Source: Cruorifilaria tuberocauda (lineage: Eukaryota > Nematoda > Chromadorea > Rhabditida > Onchocercidae). From it: a stretch of 64,000 bases of DNA. Location: contig JABVXU010000200.1 in NCBI GenBank assembly GCA_013365365.1, positions 1 through 64,000 on the forward strand, written 5' to 3'. The position numbers were made by a program, and so were the translations under genes. The notes under the pieces were generated by a model, which saw nothing but the letters and a program-made list of their open reading frames with translations, had not been told where the DNA came from and did no database searches. Of the stretch, positions 40,582-53,000 are shown in pieces; position 1 is the stretch's first letter; every line of letters begins with the position of its first letter.

Positions 40582-41806
40582 ATGACATCTGCAAAAAAAG
40601 CAGGTAATTAATTTTATTATATATCCTTCTGAGGAGGAATTACCATCTGGAGAACCGTCTTGATTGCGAAAAAAATTGAGATTACAATAGCATTAAATTA
40701 AGGAGATAAATAAGTTGAATTTAGAATCTGATGAATCTGAATTTGTGATAAAAAAAATGGAGGATGAAATTACAACTTCTGTAAAATTTTGATTGTCCAT
40801 AAATTTGACATGACGTTTACATTACCATCTCCTAAATTCAACACCAATTAAGCAGTGGTTAATTATTCAAAATTGTGATAAGGAAAAACATTAGGAAAAA
40901 TAGTAGGAAAATGTGATGATCAAATTAAGTATGGAAGAAGTTAAACAGATTTAATTGATCAAAAAAAGCAAATTTGTGATCAGCAAATTATTTTTCATCC
41001 AGAAATTTGATTATGCACGGAATGTTGATACTACAGTTGATTATTAAACTTAGAATTAATTATCATCGTGAGAATTAATTGGTCAGATATGCGTATCGAA
41101 TTGATGGATGGATGAATAAATGGGATGAGAAGTTTTCATGGAAAATTGCATGCATTGGCTGTCGTGATGTGAAGTGCTTTTAAGTGCTAATACTTCTGGT
41201 CGTGAAGTGTGTGAAGCTAAAGTTTTGTAACTGGTTGAAAAGAAAACTTAAGATTTCAGGAAGCTATGATGTATGTACGAATCAATCTTAACTGTTGGTA
41301 AATTTGATATTACTTTGGTAAAATTGAAACCCAATTACTCCATAACTTTCATTAGTAGTTAATCAGGTATATAAGCAATTATTTGAATTTAACATACCGA
41401 ACAATATTTCTGATTGTAGCAGAAAAATGAAGCTAATAACAAGTGGTGATATTTTCTTATGAACTTGATCTACTAATTCTTTATGAGTGAAATTAACAGA
41501 TGTCTAAATAAATTTTACATTCGTTATCGAGGAAAAAAAGATTTTAGTATTGCTGGAATCAGTTTATCAATTTCAGTTTTTTTGAATAGCTTCAATTAAT
41601 CACAGGAAGCAATTGAGAGGATGGAAAATGAACATGCAGATGACTCAATGGAAGAAATAGTTCATCTTATTGATCGATGTGGAAATTCCAACATTCATGA
41701 TATTTCCTCTCAATTACCGTTTTGCCCAGGAAGAAACAGCAGCAGTAGTAACAGCAGTAGCGGGAAATATGACCGTTCATGTACACTTTCAAAATGTTAT
41801 TTTTAA
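40582..41806 (+). CDS. Tentative orphan small gene, 77 aa, with an 11-nt microexon
   Basis: Not recognised. Proposed exons are 40582-40603, 41260-41270 and 41606-41806. The ATG directly follows ATTAATTTAAG, a plausible trans-splice acceptor. Donors GTAATT and GTATGT and acceptors GATTTCAG and ATCACAG are good, and phases match so that 234 nt give 77 codons plus stop. The product starts MTSAKKAGSYD, continues with an acidic stretch (ENEHADDSMEEIVHLIDRCG), then a Ser/Asn run (NSSSSNSSSG), and ends SKCYF. It has no signal peptide or membrane segment. An AATAAA lies 46 bases after the stop. The last exon is the best supported part. The microexon, and so the link to the first exon, is inference. 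The last exon could instead belong to an alternative 3' end of sma-1, though I found no phase-compatible junction. Confidence 0.4.
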
Positions 41807-41852
41807 TTTTATTCAGTGAAAAATAATTTAAAGCATTTCTTTTTTTTTATAA

Positions 41853-41858
41853 AATAAA
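41853..41858 (+). terminator. Polyadenylation signal AATAAA of the small gene
   Basis: A canonical AATAAA 46 bases downstream of the TAA that ends the last exon of the orphan gene. It supports that exon being the 3' end of a real transcript. Confidence 0.45.
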
Positions 41859-42279
41859 GTTCATAACTAGGATGAAATAATAGATTAGGCTATAGTCTCA
41901 TTTTTAAAATGGTCTAAACCTAAGTTAGCCTAGATTTTATTTATTCGGCATTTGGTCGTTTTTAGTTTTTAGTAATCGTGAATATTTCCCAATGAAACTT
42001 CAATCTTCAACTTTTAGCAAGAATTTGTCGAATATATGAAGTTGAATACCAAAATATGGTTAGATTTTTTATCCAGAATTAATCAGTAGCGTCTGTTATT
42101 AATTCCTGAGAGAAACATTGGTCTAAAGAACATTTTACTAGGTGACGAATAGCAACAAAATTTAATTTTGAATTAGTCCAAATAAAGATTTCAGTGGTTA
42201 GAAGAGGTGTTTAGTTTCAAAGAAGAATTTATGTCCAAATTTCTTAAGTCTAAAAAAAGTCAAATATTTAACTATATTC
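41859..42279. other. Intergenic spacer before cdc-73
   Basis: AT-rich DNA with no gene or clear repeat. It should contain distal cdc-73 promoter sequence. Confidence 0.5.
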
Positions 42280-42477
42280 ATGTTATCTGATATGGTTACG
42301 TTAACTGGAACCAAGTCGTTTGACGCTATCTACTTTTACACTCCGTTTGCACAGCGCCCCGTGGCCGAGCCGTCTTTTTCATTCCTGCGAGTGGTACTGT
42401 TTCACGTTTTGATATCAACGGAGTTGCGTGAACGTTGTGTACGTGTTGGCATTATTTCCTGCCTTAACTAGTTAGCA
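42280..42477 (+). promoter_or_regulatory. cdc-73: GC-richer cdc-73 5' region with a 63-codon upstream ORF
   Basis: About 42300-42450 is clearly richer in G+C than its surroundings (for example CAGCGCCCCGTGGCCGAGCC), as in a promoter or 5' leader. An ATG at 42280 opens a 63-codon frame closing with TAG at 42469-42471, six bases before the cdc-73 ATG. Its product has no recognisable domain. Possible trans-splice acceptors (AACTAG at 42471, TTAG at 42475) lie just before the start codon, which would remove the ORF from a trans-spliced mRNA. Confidence 0.4.
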
Positions 42478-45400
42478 ATGGCCGATCCGTTGAAATTGCT
42501 GCATGAATATGCTGTTGGTCGCCGTACTATGCGGGAAATCAAAAACGTTTGTTTTTTTTTTCCATCGAAATTCTTCAGTTAGCTGCATATATAAAATTAA
42601 TTTGTCTTTTAATGTAAAAATAAGGGATAAAGCGATTGCAGAATTATTAGTATCATTATCCATGATACTAATAATTTTATTCTAATCACCTAATTTTTTT
42701 AATATATCGAGAAAGTTTCGATACATCATTATATTAGCGAGTTCAGGGCAATCAACGTTATTATGTATTCGGTGATGCAGCATATCGACGTGATGTAAAA
42801 ACGAATCTAATGGTATATGGTAGACAGAATGAATATTATACGCTGGAATCATTATTATTATTATGGGAAAACCGGGAAATGCAGCACACTGCTTATGTCA
42901 AGGATGCTTCTGGCAAAGGAATACAGTGTGTTACTAGGCCTGATAGGTATATTTCATTTTTAGATCTCAAATCATTAAGCACACTTGTTTTTCATTCTCT
43001 TCGCTTTGAATCAGAAATAGAAAAAATCGGTATTAATTTTTCATTGAGCATGGGTGTTTATTTATAATCGTAATCGTAATTGTTCTGCACAGATGAGTTT
43101 CCGAGCTGTTTTCCTTTTTACTTTTTTTCCTTTGATTTTCTTAAGACCGACCGAACTTGGGGGTCGTTTTCAACAATTTGGATTTTATTTTTATGTTTTC
43201 GAATTCTATTTTCTTTTGATTTTAAATCTTTAAATCTAATTTTTTAGTTACTTTACTGAAAAATTATCTTTTACTTAGAATTTTTGATTAGATTTATTAG
43301 GAGTTTCAAGTTTTATTTTCTTAATTCAGACGTGAACTTCTGGCTTACCTCAAAGGTGAACGTGAACAACCACCACAAACGGTGGACCTGCTGGCACCTA
43401 TTCCAGCACCGATTCCTGTCTCTCGACTTATTGATCAAAATGAACCAGAAGTGAAAAAAACTCGTTATGACGGTGAAGAAAATCGGTTAGTGTTGTGTAG
43501 AACTGAATTCTAAAAATTTACAAATACTTATATTTATACAATGTATCAACAAAATTACTTAAACTGGACATTTCTTATGGTTGTTTCATATTATCAGCAA
43601 ATACTATTTCTAGACAACGAATACAAAATCTGCTGAAAGGCACTGTAACAGAAGGTAACAAAAGTGCTGATGTAGAGGGAGTAAGAGATCTTAGTGACAA
43701 GCTCACAGCTGACAAGATTGCTGCTTTGAAAAATAAGCGAAAAAAAAATATGGCAAGAAACACAATTAAATCCGTAGACGACAGGTTGGTTATTCTTGTG
43801 CTATTTAAAATTTTTTTGTGAATTTTATATGAATCTTGTGTTTACCTTAAAATTCTAAGGATAGGAATAATATGATCGCCACTCTGCTTTTTATATATCG
43901 CCTCGAGTATACTATTCGTTTTGTTTGTCGTATGAAACTTCAAAAATATCATCCGCAAGGTCGACTTTTCTATGACTTATAAATAATTCAGGTTTGGCGC
44001 TCCGATGGATATAGATATGCCTGATGTAAGTGAAGATGCTCTAGACCGTGAACTGAAAGGCAAAGAACGGGTGTGGAGAAATCGAACAAGTGTCATGGAA
44101 GCAGCATCTAAAGAGTTCACTTCAATTCTCTCCATCTTACATAGTTTCAGAGTATGTGTGGATCTAAATATTATTTGAATTATTCATTGTAAGATTTTTT
44201 GGTTAATGTTAAATCTTGATGCAATAATTCTGCTTACTTACCTCCATACAAGTTTCTAGTTGAGAGAGGAGGCAGCACAACGTCAGAAATCAGCAGTACC
44301 TCCACCAAGAATGGCGTCTAACGATCGTACTAGGACACAACCTGCTGGCTATTCACGTTATGATCAGGAAAGATTTAATAAAGACCAAACTGCTGGTTTC
44401 AAGATCGAAACCGGACTTACTTTCCAAGGTTTGTATTGTAGTTTTCAGAAGGTTTTTAGCTGAATCTCATTTTAAAGTAATTAAATCAAATATAAGGTTT
44501 ATTAAATTGAAATCAAAGTTTCTCCATCAGTTTTTCAGGAACGTCTATAATGTCTGCTTCGGGAGCGAAGCCAATGGTGGTAGAATCGTCAGCGCCAGCA
44601 AAAGCCTTGACACCTACTCTAGATATTGTTAATCAGCGATATCAGAAGCGGCAGTCGAGGACACCAATTATAATTATTCCAGCAGCCGGTACATCTCTGA
44701 TTACCATGTTCAATGTTCGCGATATATTACAGGTTTAATTTTGCACTTGAGAGTGAAATACTGTAGCTGTTGGTATAATTTGATATCAAAATTTATTTTA
44801 TTGAAACTCTCATGTGAGCATCATTTTCATACGTAATTCGTTTTTATGCTGCAACTTTCTTTTTGAAATCATTGAAATCTCTTTGAAATCATCGAAAATT
44901 AACATTTGCTTTTTTTAATGCAGGATATGCGTTTCATTACTACTGAAGAGCGAAAGACAGCTTGTAGAAGAGAAAATGAGGTTTTGATACAGAGGCTGAA
45001 GCATGATGGCGTTACAGTCCCGTATAGGGTTGTTGAAAATCCTTTAAAATTCACTGATGATGAGTGGAGTCGCGTTGTTGCTGTTTTTGTTCAGGTACTT
45101 TTCTTGATTATTGCCATATTTGAGTTTGTTGATAAAATTGTTTGTAGATCATTTTCCTATCTCTTTAAATTTCCATTTTAATCTTTTAGGTTATCTTGCA
45201 CTTTTTCTATGATTGTGACTATCATATGGATGACGGGAAAGTAAATATACATTATTAAATATTTATTAAGTATTAAGTATTATTTATTAAATATTGTTAA
45301 GTATATATTATTAAATATTATCGGGAGGGAATTATTCGATAGAAAATTATTTCAGGGGCCGGCGTGGCAATTTAAAGGCTGGAGGTGGGGTGGTAATCCT

Positions 45401-45598
45401 ACGGATATATTCGCAAATGTAGCAGCTTTTCATCTAATGTACGAAGATCAAAAAATGGATAATAATGTGGCTAAGTGGAGTGTCAACGTTCTAAAGTTAT
45501 CACGAACAAAACGACATCTGGATCGTGCTATATTAGCTCGTTTCTGGGAAGCACTTGACCGATACATTATTAAAAATAAACCCCATCTTAGGTATTAG
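42478..45598 (+). CDS. cdc-73: CDC73/parafibromin, Paf1 complex subunit, 9 exons, 510 aa
   Basis: Nuclear subunit of the Paf1 complex, which travels with RNA polymerase II and promotes elongation, H2B ubiquitination and 3'-end processing. Exons: 42478-42546, 42747-42946, 43330-43485, 43614-43784, 43992-44151, 44260-44428, 44539-44732, 44924-45094, 45356-45598; the total is an intact frame. The start [11 protein letters not shown] parallels family N-termini. The N-terminal domain carries [12 protein letters not shown] and [14 protein letters not shown]. The C-terminal GTPase-like domain (about residues 349-510) carries [86 protein letters not shown] and the terminal HLRY. Length and C-terminus closely match animal homologues (human about 531 aa). 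The middle region is Lys/Arg-rich, consistent with nuclear targeting. Confidence 0.96.
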
Positions 45599-47025
45599 GA
45601 AATTTTTTGTGAATTGTTATTATGATGCTACTATCTACAAGTTATCTATTTCAACTCTGAGTAAGAAATTGTAGAAATCTAGAAGATACTCACGAAATTC
45701 TCGAAATCCGTAACTGTTAAACTGAGTTATTTCAAATACAATTTGTACTTTCAAATAAGTTCAAGTAAATGTTCTCAGTGATATTGTAAAAACTTCCTGA
45801 TTCCTGTTTATCACCTTTGTCATCGATGTTTAATGAAACTTCATGTTGCAAAATGCTATAAATATTTATAAATTTGCATATTTTTTTGGAAATAACATTA
45901 CTTGAAATGGATTTAGACTTTGAAAAGAAACAGTAAGATGAAGAGCAAGTTTTCAGAGAAATTGATTTACATGGTCATTTAGAAATAATCATTTCATGGG
46001 TTATATCCTAAGTGTTCATATAAAAGTGGATTTTAATTAATTTCAGTAAATTTTAAGCCATATAGTTGCGATGATTTCTTTGAAACTACTGTTAATGTAG
46101 ATTCTGAAATTCTTCCTTGGTATATTTATAGCAGCAGTAGAATAACAGACAAGATGGTAGTATATACCGATATTTTTGTACGAATAAAAGTGTTCATATC
46201 TTCTTTTTCTTTTTTTCTTAATGTAGTATACCTACAGCTCGGATAAACGAAAGTAATCGAATTGACATGACCATCTTTTTTGTACGCAACTGTCTCATAA
46301 CAGCAAGAAAGTTCGTCTATATCACGCATCATATATAAGTTGTGGCGCCAAGAAAGGTAGTCTATAAGATAAGAAAGTTAAGTATGATTCCTCAAACTTC
46401 TCATGATTGAGAGAAAGATATATATCAGAGTATTCCAACAAAAAAAGATATATAGGAAACGTAACTAAAATTCTTTTGAAAAGAGAATTTGATGGGTGAA
46501 TTCTATATTCATGATAAATCAAAAGCAAAATAAGAGCTTTATTTAGTTACTCTCAATCAAGTACAGTTTCGGATGGAATCTCTTGTTATTTTGCTGGAAT
46601 TAAACGTACCAAAAATGATAAAATGTCTTTCATTGTTTTACGGAAAAAATAGATAACGCTTCTTTTGGCAAGTGACGTAGGAGAACAGTTTGAAGCAAGG
46701 AATTACTCTGTCTAAAAAGCTGCTTGAGAGTTTTTACGTTCATTAACCATTTCGTTAACGTGCTACTTTCTAAGTGAGAATGGCAAGTAGGACTTCCTAA
46801 GATTTACCAGACGAATTTTTGTATACAAGAATACTTTGTAAGTAAGGTAAGAATAGAAAAGGCTTGAAGTGTGATACCGAAGTATGGCAGAAATTCAAGC
46901 ATTTAAACATAGAAAGTATGTGGTAAATTTTTAGTAATAACTTAGAAATTCTTTGTAAAGAAATAATAAAAATTTCAATTATTATTCATTAGCGCTATTG
47001 CAATTATAGAAATTTTTCCTTCAAA
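45599..47025. other. Intergenic spacer cdc-73 to kdin-1
   Basis: About 1.4 kb with no gene I can support. Two short minus-strand open frames at 46126-46332 and 46322-46528 overlap by 11 bases but lack recognisable domains or splice context. AATAAG at about 45754 is the only weak 3'-end signal noted. The kdin-1 promoter presumably lies here. Confidence 0.5.
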
Positions 47026-47035
47026 ATTCTTCCAG
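47026..47035 (+). promoter_or_regulatory. kdin-1: Candidate trans-splice acceptor of kdin-1
   Basis: A T-rich stretch ending AATTCTTCCAG lies 28 bases before the start codon, with no coding exon found upstream. A GTAAGT inside the short leader (about 47048) could alternatively act as a donor. Confidence 0.4.
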
Positions 47036-47063
47036 GTCTTGCTTTTTGTAAGTCTCAAGAAGG

Positions 47064-50000
47064 ATGGCTACCGATCTAAAAACGGACGAATTGTTTTCTC
47101 TACTAGAAAGTGGTCAACTTCAAAGTAGTAATCTTGTAAAACATGATTTCATCAATTTGAGAAATGCGGTATATACCTTGTATATTTTGATAAGCGATCA
47201 TATTTATACACTACGAGTGATAATGAGAATGTCGATGTCTTTAACTGGGAAATCAAATTTTTTTCTAATAAGAAAATATTAAGTATTTTATATTGAAATA
47301 TATAGGTAATTTGAAATCGTATTTACTACAGGACTCTGAAAATGTCCTCATAGTTGCCGCCAGAACAGGACAAGCTGATATTGTACGAGATTTTGTCAAT
47401 GATTTCGATTTGGAGGATACGGATGCGGTACTTGTTTTAGAAATATTAATTTTCGAAGAACACTGGAAGATATTGTTTACTATTAGAATGAAAAAAAAAA
47501 GTGAATGAAATGACTCGTATATTAAGCGAATGTTCGTCGAATTTCGAAATTGTTTGAACATAGAAATATTGACAGAAAGTAAACTTGAATGACGAATGTT
47601 TAAATGAAGATGAGAAGGTTACAGTGAATAAGCTAATTGTAAAATCTCTATTTGTTAAAGCAGAATTCATTTATTCCGTTAGATTAATAAAAAGAAATGA
47701 ATTTTGCTTGTCAAATGAAGATTATCATACAATCTTTATTAATATTTCTGCATTCTCAGATCGTGAATTCTATCTCTTTCGGAAATATATAAAACGAATT
47801 TAGTTTTTAAGGATGGTTGGACTGCTCTTCTTGACGCTGCCTATATGGGACATGAAGAAATTGTGAAAATCTTGCTGGAAGCTGGAGCAGCTGTCAACTA
47901 TTCTGATATGGTAGGAGTTAGCTGAAGTTTCGAAAGTGGGACTTTTTGTGAAGTTCAAAAAAAACTGATAAATAAATTGTACGGATTAAATTAGAAGTAA
48001 TATTTAAATAAAAACTATGAATTTGCATGTTTACAGCTTGGTTGGAGTCCATTGATGTGGGCAGTATACAAGAATCATTATGCATGTGCACAGCTTCTGA
48101 TTCAATTCAAAGCTCACGTTAATCTTGTTGATGAGGAAGATAGCTTAACACCACTTATTGTTGCCGCTGGACGTGGCTACGTTAATTTTGTAGAATTACT
48201 AATTGGTGCTGGTGCAGAGGTGAATTTCATATCTAAAAATTGGCAAAGTATTCATGAAATATGTATGTTTTGTCAATTAATGGCAAATTTTTATAGACTG
48301 ATAGATTTTTCAGGTTAATGCATGTGATAAATTCGGAAGTACAGCTTTAATTTGGGCTGCAAGGAGAGGTTACAAACCTATAATCGAGTTATTGCTGGAT
48401 GCTGGAGCTGAATTAGATGCTGTTGGAATGGTACTTAATCTTAATTTTATTTCAGTTTTGAAATTTAAAAAATTTAGAAAAAATAATTACTAATTTACAT
48501 TTGAAGAATTTCTATGCTATTATTTACAGTATGGATCAACTGCTTTAATGATGGCTACGCGGGGTAATTTCATTGGTGTTGTTAACTTGATACTGTCAAG
48601 GGAGCCAAATATCAACGCTGTCGATCACGTATATATTCTAATTTTTCCAAAAACTAGAAGAATATTCTTTTTCATATTATCTTAGATTTTACATTCTGAA
48701 TTATTCTGAATTAACGTAATATAAATTTCCTATTTTGCAGAATGGCCTTTCACCACTTGCTATCGCAGCGCGTGAAGGTTATGTGGAAATTGCTTCTATG
48801 TTTATTCAGCTTGGAGCGTATGTAAATGCAGTGGACAGGGTATAGTTGAATTTTCTGTGTTGAATTCTGCAACTTTCATTATTTGTTGTTCCAAAAATTT
48901 TCTCAAAATGTCCTTTTTGCAGTTCGGAAACTCAATTTTGGCATGCGCAGTACGATCAGGAAATGTGGAAATTGTGAAAATGCTTCTTGAAAAACATGCC
49001 GATGTTAATGCAAGAGATTCCGTATGTTAATATTTTTGTCTGATTACTCGTTTCATATCATTATCACTTTTATAGATTTAAGTAACTCTTGAAATTATTA
49101 TTATTATTGAGAACTACCGACTTTAAAAGAAATCTTAGACTTACTCGTAGCTTGCTTGAATTATACATTATTTTTTGGAGACTCAAAATGTGCAGGTAGT
49201 AAATTGCTCAGTATATTACTTTTAATAAAGACAAGTTTTCAGGAGAATAGAACAGTTCTTCATTTGGCTATCGATAAGTCATTTATGGATATAGCAGTTG
49301 CTATATTGGAAAAGAAACCAAATTTGGAAATACGGAATAAGGTTTCTTTAGAAATACTTACAATAACTGTAAAAATTTGCAGTTTCTTAATTGTTGCTTC
49401 TCATCTGCTTTAATTATTTTTAATAACAACTTATTTAACAGACTGATTTCATTCAGCTTAAATACGCTCTTATTTTATTAAAGTAAGTAGTTTCATTTAG
49501 CTATATATATTCCATGAAGCAGTAGAGATACTGCTTGTGCTTGGTCAATTGCAAAGGATTAGGCGCTGCAGTACTTTACTATGACGGTTTAACTGGGATA
49601 TTACATTTTCTAAGATACATTTGAAGCTGTTTATCCTCATATGTCTTGAGGCTACATCATTCGATAAAAACTACTTATTTTTCTCTTAATCCTAGGATAT
49701 TACTCCAACATTTAATAATTTACCTGAATAGTCCTTCATCAAGTCCATTCTCAATCTCTTCTTTGTAGGAATCTCAATTATACAGCTCTTAGTTCCTCAA
49801 ATTATTTGACTTTTAAAAAATCAAACGTTTTTTACAGGATGGCGATACACCACTTTTACGAGCTGTGAAAAATCGAAATATTGGTTTCTGTCAATTACTG
49901 GTAAATTCGGGTGCAAAAATCTCAGCAACAGATAACGCTGGCGATAACGCATTACATGTAGCATTACGGGCTAGGTCGCGAAAAATAACTCAATCTCTTC

Positions 50001-53000
50001 TGTTGAATCCATCAGATTCACGTTTGCTGTACAGGCCAAACAAACTTGGTGAGACACCATATTCAATTGATCAGGAAAATCCGCAGCCAATTATCCCATT
50101 AATTTATGGACCGCTGGATGCCGAAGTACAGGTGGATGCTATGCTTGGTTATGATGTCTACAGCAATGTATTGGCTGATATCGTGTGCGAACCTAATTTA
50201 ACGTTACCGCTAACTATCGGTGAGTTGTTAACTTACCATAAGTAAATCAAATGCTTAGTGGTCAATTGCACGATTTATGCAAGGAATTTTTTTTTAATTT
50301 TCGACAGTTTTGTAGTTACATTACTTTCATTTGTTAGCAGCTTTGTATGCATAGATAACACTTACCTTGTTTGACAGAATTTAATTGAATTTACAAGATA
50401 TCGGACTTGCAGAACTATCATCAATTTTTGGTTTTTTATTCATAGGGTCTTGTCAGATAAGCTTTAGAGTGTGCCATTTGAATTTTATATGGAAGCATTT
50501 TTTAGGACTATATGCAAAGTGGGGTTCAGGAAAGTCCGTGCTTCTTGACAAAATGAAAGATTCAATGCGGTCCTTTTCAAGATCTTGGCTAGATGCGGTA
50601 CAGCTTTCATGGTCTTGGTCATTGATATTTTCTGCAGCACTTCTTATTGCAATGTTTACACTTATCAGCATTACCGCTGTTGCTTTTTTTCAAAATATCT
50701 TTTATATTATTATGGCTGGTGTTTTTGGCTTGATTCTATTCATTCTGTGGACGCTTTCATATGGTCAGCTTTTCTTCTTTAATAGACGAATTCAGGCTGA
50801 TAGATATATTTCGTAGAAATTTGAATTTGAACATTTAAAATTTTTGCTTGAATGATTAATGTAGAAGTATTGCAACTGTTTCGGTGTAGTTTTTGTAATA
50901 ATTCGTGTTTTCTCAAATTGTCGGAAATTGATCACATAGTATTTTTCTTTTTTGGAAAATCAGCGTATTAATGAATTTTTTGAGGAATGCCAACTAAGTT
51001 TTTCTTCACATCCCTCTAAATGACAAACGTTGTGAAATAGCTAGACTGTTTATGAACTGGACAAGATATCTCTCTGCCTTTTTCCCGTTTAAATATATAT
51101 ATATATATATAGCTTGCTGCCTAGTTTTTTTGTTTTATCTTTATTCAGGTCTAATTTATTATGGAAGTAGTGTTAAAGGATGGAATAAATCCGTGAAAGT
51201 TGCGTGTTCGATTGCTAAATTTTTAGCACATATGCGTTTACTATCAAATGTTGCACTGCAGCATAGTGGATCAATGCGGGATAAGGATGTCTTTTCTTAC
51301 CCTGTAAGGTTAGTATCGGTTTGCTTTATATATAGGTTGTCTCATTCTTGTGTTTGGGTAATAATTGAACAGTATGCACTTACAATAGGTAGAGTTGAAA
51401 TGTTTAAGTACCATATGAAGTGTTCGAATATTCCACTTCTATTTCAATCAGTATTAAAAGAGTTCATATGCCGAAAAACAGCTGTTCATATTACTATCAC
51501 GTAATACTTCAAAATACTTAAAAAAATGTTAATTTGTTTCTACTTTTTCGGTATTTGTTAATGGCAGTCTAGAATGCTTTCCTGAATATTTCATCCAGCC
51601 TTCACAATGATACACTTTAGCTATGCTTATCTTTTTTTTATTCAAAAAATTTTTGTTCATTTCTAGTTTCTTATTTGCTGATTATCATCGTCTATCGTCA
51701 GTTGGTGGCGAGCAAGCGCTAGCGAAAATCGTTGTTACATTATTTGAAGCTGCTGAAAATCATTTTGGTTCACTTCCGGTTCGCTTATTTTGTGCTTTGA
51801 GAGTTTTATTTGGTAAGTTCCTTTCCAAATATTCTAGTTTGCGTAGCTCGCTGTTTTGAGATTTAGTATTCACGTTTATATTTTAATTCTAGGCAAATTA
51901 AAGAAAAAAATTCAAGTGTTTTATTGATTCTTTTTCTAAGGAATCTAATTGTCCTTAAAATCCTGTAATAATACAGCGTCCTTAGTCATTAATACTAACA
52001 GTATCAGAAATCTTCAGTTTGCGGTAAGAACTTACACTTTTTATTGTTTGATTGAACGCTATTGTAGACATGAAATGGTTGTTTCGAAATTTATTCAACG
52101 GTTACGTTTATTTATATGTTGAGAAAGCCATTTTTTTTTAGCACATGGCAGCAAACCAAAAACGCGACGAGCATGTGGTGTACCGGTAACTATGATGGTG
52201 TCACTGTTTTTGTTCTCAATTAGTATAGCTTTAATTTTGCTCACATTATGGCTTTACGGTGGAATGGATTTTCAATTTAGGTTCAGCATTACGTGGCAAT
52301 ATAAATAAATATTATTATAAAACGCAAGTTTTTAAAGGCAGCAGTTTATTTCTATTCCTCAAAATTGTGCTTGACAATTTCGCGAAAATGAAATTCAGAA
52401 AAGTTTAATGTTCCTTTTTCTTCGACACATAATTTCTTCATTTATAGTATAGTTTTAGAAATTCGAAATATCACTAGCTTATTATATTTGAATCCAATCA
52501 TCATTAGCAATGTCCTATACCTATATAAGCAAATTAATTGATGTTTGAATGCAGCGAGAAGATAAGCGAACATAATTTGCAGCTTTTTATTTGGCTTATC
52601 ATTATCATTTTTCGCTATTGCGGTGGCGCTTACCTTATATCCACTTTATCTACTTTTCGTTTATGGATTTACCAATATGCCAAAAAAGCGCATAAATATT
52701 GCAGCACAAAAAATTAGCAAACTACGTTTTGAAGGATTTATGCAAAAATTACAACATGAGGTAAGCTTTCTTATTTTTTTCTGGCTTTAAATACTTTCCA
52801 TTCACGTTGTTTTTGTCTCATTTATCGTAGTTTGTGCTACCCGTTTTTGATCTTGCTATATTTCACTACTTCAACACATGTTTTTAGTTGAATAGACCAA
52901 ATATGAATTGGTAAATTTGAAAAGTTTTTTCTTAGGTTAACCTTTTGGCCAATATGATTCGTTCACTTGATTATTTCACAAACAGTCAAACTCGATTAGT

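Noticed and set aside
46126..46528. Two minus-strand 68-codon frames overlapping by 11 bases between cdc-73 and kdin-1
   Set aside because: No recognisable motif, no splice or polyadenylation context, and ordinary AT-rich composition; chance frames are likely.
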